From an uncultured Desulfovibrio sp. (lineage in GTDB: Bacteria; Desulfobacterota; Desulfovibrionia; Desulfovibrionales; Desulfovibrionaceae), in assembly GCF_910584445.1 (NCBI RefSeq), contig NZ_CAJUBO010000006.1, positions 43,171 to 107,170 on the forward strand: 64,000 bases of DNA, written 5' to 3'. Both the position numbers and the translations under genes were made by a program. Each line of letters begins with the position of its first letter. The stretch's first letter is position 1. A model generated the notes under the pieces. It was not told where the DNA came from and ran no database searches. It saw only the letters and a list, made by a program, of their open reading frames with translations. Shown here piece by piece: positions 60,600 through 64,000 of the stretch.

Positions 60600-60810
60600 A
60601 AAAAAGAAAAAAGGCTCCCTCACTGGACACCCATATGTGATTGTGTTACAAGTTAAGCATAGTCGTATTTTGGCCCCCTTGCGAAACCTTGTCCTTGTCC
60701 CTGCCTCTCCCCCACGGGAATCGGCCACCCGGACGCAGCCGGGAGCCGCCGCAGTGATGAACCAACCATCCACAATCTGCGTAGTTGCGCCTCAGGCACG
60801 GGGAAGGCAT

Positions 60811-61335
60811 ATGTTCGCACCGGACAATCTCGTGGTTTATCCGGCCCAGGGCGTGGGCAGGATCGAGCGCATCGACCACAAGGACATCGGCGGCGTTGCC
60901 TGCGAATTTTATATCGTGCGCATCCGGGCCAATAGCATCACGCTCATGGTCCCCGTGCATAACGCCATCAATGTGGGCTTGCGTTCGCTCATCACACGCA
61001 AGGAGGCGGCCCGCATCCTTGACGCGCTCCGCAGCGACCGCGAACGCACCGTCTTCACCGGCCAGAACTGGAACCGCCGCTTCCGCGAATATTCCGAACG
61101 CCTGAAAAGCCCGGATCTTGCCGTTGTGGCCGACGTGCTGCGCGAACTGCTGCTCATCGGCCGCACCAAGGAACTCTCGTTCGGCGAGCGGCGCCTTCTG
61201 GAACAGGCCATGAGCCTCGTGGGCGGAGAGCTGGCGGAAGTGCTCGGCCTTTCGCAGGACGAACTGCGAGAGGAGCTGCTTGCGCTGTATGCGGCGCCCC
61301 AGGCCGTTGCCGAAGCCCAGTGCAAAAGTGCCTGA
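60811..61335 (+). CDS. carD: CarD-family transcription regulator
   Basis: A 174-residue protein of the CarD/CdnL/TRCF family. The N-terminal RNA polymerase-interacting domain begins MFAPDNLVVYPAQGVGRIERIDHKDIGGVACEFYIVRI. The C-terminal helical DNA-binding part includes LKSPDLAVVADVLRELLLIGRTKELSFGERRLLEQAMSLVGGELAEVLG. CarD proteins stabilise open complexes at rRNA and other promoters. The ATG at 60811 has a GAAGG site. It precedes rho, with a 408-base gap. The 211 bases before it should hold its promoter, but no clear pair was named. Confidence 0.87.
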   Translation: MFAPDNLVVYPAQGVGRIERIDHKDIGGVACEFYIVRIRANSITLMVPVHNAINVGLRSLITRKEAARILDALRSDRERTVFTGQNWNRRFREYSERLKSPDLAVVADVLRELLLIGRTKELSFGERRLLEQAMSLVGGELAEVLGLSQDELREELLALYAAPQAVAEAQCKSA

Positions 61336-61743
61336 GCATCAGGCAAGACATCCCCCACTTCGCAGCTCACGCGGTCGCAGATCACGCGCCCGGCATGGAA
61401 CGCGCCCTCGCGCGACCGTTTGCCCGCGCGGGCGGCAGGGCATTTTGCAGATCACGATGTGCATGCATGTCCACAGTCTGTTGCGCGTTGGGAGGCCCAT
61501 GCGGCCGGACCGCCCTGCGCGCCGCCCGGATATTCCCCGGAACCATTCCATTTGGGGCACCGGATAGCGCGACAGTCCCGTTTTTTGAAAATCCTCACCT
61601 TTTTTCTTGCTATTTGTGACGAAATGCCCTAAGTTTTTTGCCGCACATCTGTACTTCATCCCATCCCATTGTCCTTTTGGGCCTCAGTGTCCGGCATGCG
61701 ACATACATGCCTCCACCGTTGTTTGAAACCATCAGTACCCTGT
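61336..61743 (+). other. rho leader region, no gene seen
   Basis: A 408-base stretch between carD and the chosen rho start. It contains GCCTGA / TCAGGC just after the carD stop (61330-61344), a palindromic GCCCGCGCGGGC at 61422-61433, and, closer to rho, a TTTTT-rich tract (61581-61635) that could carry the promoter. A long leader is also known upstream of rho in other bacteria, where Rho autoregulates. Confidence 0.45.
61585..61613 (+). promoter_or_regulatory. possible promoter upstream of rho
   Basis: TTGAAA (61585-61590) with TGCTAT (61608-61613) 17 bases on. The -10 matches only at three positions. Confidence 0.35.
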
Positions 61744-63039
61744 ATGCGCAAGAAAAAAACCACACCCGCCCTCCTTACTGACAGCGGCATGAGCCTCACT
61801 GACCTGAAAACCCGCAGCATGCAAGAGCTTATGGAGCTTGCGGAACAGTATGAGATCGAAAATGCAAGCTCCATGCGCAAGCAGGAACTCATCTTCGCCC
61901 TCCTGTCCACCTGCGCTTCACAAAACGGCGCCATCTACGGCGACGGTGTCCTTGAGATCCTGCCGGACGGTTTCGGTTTTCTCCGCTCGCCGCTCTACAG
62001 CTTCATGCCCGGGCCGGACGACATCTATGTCTCCCCCTCCCAGATCCGGCGCTTTTCCCTGCGCAAGGGCGATGTGGTTTCGGGCCAGATCCGGCCGCCC
62101 AAGGAGGGGGAACGGTATTTCGCCCTGCTCAAGGTGACGGAGATCGGTTTCGAGCCGCCGGAAAACGCCAAGAATCTCGTCCTGTTCGACAACCTCACGC
62201 CCATCTATCCCGATCACCAGCTCGTCATGGAAGATGGCGAGAAAAATCTCTCCAACCGCGTCATTGACCTCATGGCCCCCATCGGCTGCGGCCAGCGCGG
62301 CCTTATCGTGGCCCCGCCGCGCACGGGCAAGACCATCCTGCTCCAGTCGCTCGCCAATGCCATCAATGCCAATAATCCTGACGTGTACCTCATCGTCCTG
62401 CTCATCGACGAGCGCCCCGAGGAAGTGACGGACATGGAGCGCACGGTCAAAAAGGCGGAAGTCATCAGCTCCACCTTCGATGAACCGCCGCAGCGCCATG
62501 TCCAGGTCTGTGAAATGGTGCTGGAAAAGGCCAAGCGACTGGTGGAACGCAAGCGTGATGTGGTCATCCTGCTTGATTCCATCACCCGTCTCGGCCGGGC
62601 GTACAATGCCGTGACCCCGTCCTCCGGCCGCGTGCTTTCCGGCGGTCTGGACGCCAACGCCCTCCAGCGGCCCAAGCGCTTCTTCGGCGCCGCCCGCAAT
62701 ATTGAAGAAGGCGGCAGCCTGACCATTATCGCCACGGCGCTCATCGATACCGGCTCGCGCATGGATGAGGTCATTTTCGAAGAGTTCAAGGGCACGGGCA
62801 ATATGGAGATCTATCTCGACCGCCATCTCTCCGAAAAACGCGTTTTCCCGGCCATCGACATCAACCGCACCGGCACGCGCAAGGAAGATCTGCTCCTGCC
62901 CGACGATGTGCTCAACAGGGTCTGGCTGCTGCGCAAGATCCTCGCGCCCATGGCCCCGCTCGACAGCATGGAGTTCCTCCTCGACAAAATGCGCGGCACT
63001 CCCTCCAACAAGGATTTCCTGAACGCCATGGGCAAGTAG
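61744..63039 (+). CDS. rho: transcription termination factor Rho
   Basis: About 431 residues. It is a hexameric RNA-dependent ATPase that ends transcription at rut sites. The N-terminal domain starts MSLTDLKTRSMQELMELAEQYEIENASSMRKQELIFALL, the cold-shock-like RNA-binding part follows, Walker A is APPRTGKTILLQSL (about residue 190), Walker B VVILLDSITRLGRAYN (about 272), and the Q/R-loop region VLSGGLDANALQRPKRFFGAARNIEEGGSLTIIATALID is intact. The start is uncertain. ATG 61744 (MRKKK) is used; ATG 61789 (MSLTDLK) aligns best with E. coli Rho, and an earlier ATG at 61669 is less likely. Confidence 0.95.
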   Translation: MRKKKTTPALLTDSGMSLTDLKTRSMQELMELAEQYEIENASSMRKQELIFALLSTCASQNGAIYGDGVLEILPDGFGFLRSPLYSFMPGPDDIYVSPSQIRRFSLRKGDVVSGQIRPPKEGERYFALLKVTEIGFEPPENAKNLVLFDNLTPIYPDHQLVMEDGEKNLSNRVIDLMAPIGCGQRGLIVAPPRTGKTILLQSLANAINANNPDVYLIVLLIDERPEEVTDMERTVKKAEVISSTFDEPPQRHVQVCEMVLEKAKRLVERKRDVVILLDSITRLGRAYNAVTPSSGRVLSGGLDANALQRPKRFFGAARNIEEGGSLTIIATALIDTGSRMDEVIFEEFKGTGNMEIYLDRHLSEKRVFPAIDINRTGTRKEDLLLPDDVLNRVWLLRKILAPMAPLDSMEFLLDKMRGTPSNKDFLNAMGK

Positions 63040-63056
63040 CCCGGGCGTTCCCGGGC
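63039..63056 (+). repeat. perfect GC hairpin at the rho stop codon
   Basis: GCCCGGG (63039-63045) pairs with CCCGGGC (63050-63056) around CGTT. It has no T tract, so it is not a classic terminator; it may protect the transcript 3' end or aid Rho-dependent termination. Confidence 0.5.
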
Positions 63057-63109
63057 CGTGACGAGGCGCGGAAAAACCGGCCCGCGCTTCGCCACGGCCG
63101 CCAGTCACG

Positions 63110-63949
63110 ATGCAAGCCCCCGCCTCCTCCCCTCCACCGTCGCAGGATGCCCCGGAACTCCGGTTTCCCTGGCCCTGCCTGAATGAAGGGAGGCGGCTTT
63201 TTGTTCTTGCCGCACGACAGGGCGGACGCGGCCAAAGCCTCGGCCGGTTTCTCGGCGCGACGTTTCTTGCCTTCGGGCTGCTCCTGCTCCTGGCGGGCAC
63301 CCAGAAAGATCTTGCCCCTGCCCTTGCAGCCGGGGGCGCCTGCATTTTTTCCGGTCTGGTCCTTCTGGGTGCCGTGCGCCCGGGCCACGCCCCCCTTCTC
63401 GCGCTGGACGGGGAACACGATGTGGCCGCGCTGTGCCTGCGCCGCTTCGGGCGCAGGACCTTTCGGCTCTTCCCTCCCGATGCTCTCGAAATCATTGCGG
63501 ACGCGGACGGCAGCCATGTCCATGTACGTCCACGGGGACGCGATATGGCAGGCCGCGAAATCCCCGGCCTGCCGTCGGGGATCCCAGACGGCAGGTGGCG
63601 CTTCGGCATGGCGCTCCCCACGCCGCAAGGCGATGCCATGGCTGCGGCGGCGGCTTTGGAACGCTGGCTGCATCTGGCAGCCGCGGGCGTCTCTCCCCTG
63701 GTGGGGGATGCCTGCGATGCCGCGGAATTCACGGCGCTGCTGGGCAAGCCTTTGCCTTCCGCGCTTCTCCAGTGCCTGTCCGGCGCATGCGCCGCGCCGT
63801 TTCCGCCGGATGCCGAACAGCCAGGCACCCGGCGGGACATGGAGGCCCCCCCATTGCGTCCTTCCCGCCGCCTGTCCGCGCCGCGTCCCGAGATCCGGCG
63901 CGCCCCGGACCTGCATGACGCCCCGGGCACCAGGGACAAACGGGACTAG
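63110..63949 (+). CDS. hypothetical membrane protein
   Basis: A 279-residue protein of unknown function. Two adjacent hydrophobic segments (GRFLGATFLAFGLLLLLAG and GGACIFSGLVLLGAV) lie at about residues 45-80, flanked by a basic loop. The rest is soluble, Pro/Arg/Ala-rich and ends in a basic Arg/Pro tail. No family recognised. The ATG at 63110 has a poor ribosome site, and codon choice is consistent with its neighbours, so I believe it is real but with a doubtful start. Confidence 0.6.
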   Translation: MQAPASSPPPSQDAPELRFPWPCLNEGRRLFVLAARQGGRGQSLGRFLGATFLAFGLLLLLAGTQKDLAPALAAGGACIFSGLVLLGAVRPGHAPLLALDGEHDVAALCLRRFGRRTFRLFPPDALEIIADADGSHVHVRPRGRDMAGREIPGLPSGIPDGRWRFGMALPTPQGDAMAAAAALERWLHLAAAGVSPLVGDACDAAEFTALLGKPLPSALLQCLSGACAAPFPPDAEQPGTRRDMEAPPLRPSRRLSAPRPEIRRAPDLHDAPGTRDKRD

Positions 63950-63957
63950 TGTCTAAT

Positions 63958-63997
63958 TGCAAAAATTCTGCACAGAATTCTGTGCAGAATTTTTGCA
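63958..63997. repeat. perfect 40-bp palindrome at the right edge
   Basis: TGCAAAAATTCTGCACAGAA is followed by its exact reverse complement with no spacer, centred on GAATTC. On either strand the arm ends in a TTTTTGCA run, so it can act as a bidirectional terminator. It lies nine bases after the stop of the last gene. Confidence 0.8.
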
Positions 63998-64000
63998 GGA

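Noticed and set aside
61918..63939. Minus-strand open frame of about 670 codons opposite rho
   Set aside because: It is antisense to rho and its neighbour, with no homology signal.

Overview
The window looks like chromosomal DNA from a sulfate-reducing bacterium of the Desulfovibrionaceae (Desulfovibrio or a close relative). It has high G+C and dense genes. It carries a cytochrome c nitrite reductase NrfHA pair with adjacent CxxCH proteins, an acetyl-CoA synthetase and a cobalamin-dependent methionine synthase. Long antisense reading frames are typical of such G+C. The assignment rests on protein character and layout, not on a marker gene. I see no prophage, CRISPR array, intact insertion sequence or rRNA. 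Two tRNAs are present: Leu(UAA) and Gln(UUG).

Layout. 1-2936: end of a cell-wall amidase, an OmpH/Skp chaperone, fabZ and a cysteine hydrolase. 3.0-9.4 kb: acs, HU, murI, a TauE permease, infA, pgpA. 9.6-11.8 kb: tRNA-Leu, a lipoprotein and a zinc-ribbon membrane protein. 11.9-17.5 kb: a yybP-ykoY (Mn2+) riboswitch in front of a cation/Ca2+ exchanger-type transporter, two tandem DUF3298-like paralogs, a Trm112-like protein, a phosphodiesterase, maf and a lone feoA behind a Fur-like box. 17.6-26.8 kb: diaminopropionate ammonia-lyase and a tripartite RND operon (adaptor plus two pumps). 26.9-31.5 kb: a YgiW-like OB-fold protein, fliS and a very large fliD. 31.8-35.6 kb: rdgB, an EamA exporter and nrfHA. 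35.7-40.2 kb: a DUF4198 protein, a translationally coupled comF / FMN-reductase / metallo-hydrolase operon and small unknowns. 40.4-48.0 kb: ruvAB, small exported proteins, hpt, a TlpA-like thioredoxin and metH. 48.2-64 kb: rpoH, then a long plus-strand run of a TPR lipoprotein, lolB-like, rpiB, cysS, a bepA-like protease, hslV, ispE, tRNA-Gln, prs, rplY, a hydrolase, pth, carD and rho.

The last run keeps the lolB-ispE-tRNA-Gln-prs-rplY-pth order known in many proteobacteria, with rpiB, cysS, a M48 protease and hslV inserted. Several gene pairs overlap by ATGA or GTGA, which suggests translational coupling (ruvA/ruvB, nrfH/nrfA, hslV/ispE, the RND genes, the comF group).

The most unusual material is non-coding. 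There is a dispersed composite repeat, with four recognisable copies, headed by AGAGCATTTTGCTGAGG and built of perfect hairpins. There is also a nested inverted-repeat element at 1442-1590, a hairpin cluster at 3019-3254 and a perfect 40-bp palindrome at the right edge. No wholly new defence or metabolic system is evident. The best-supported regulatory element is the manganese riboswitch with its promoter and terminator.
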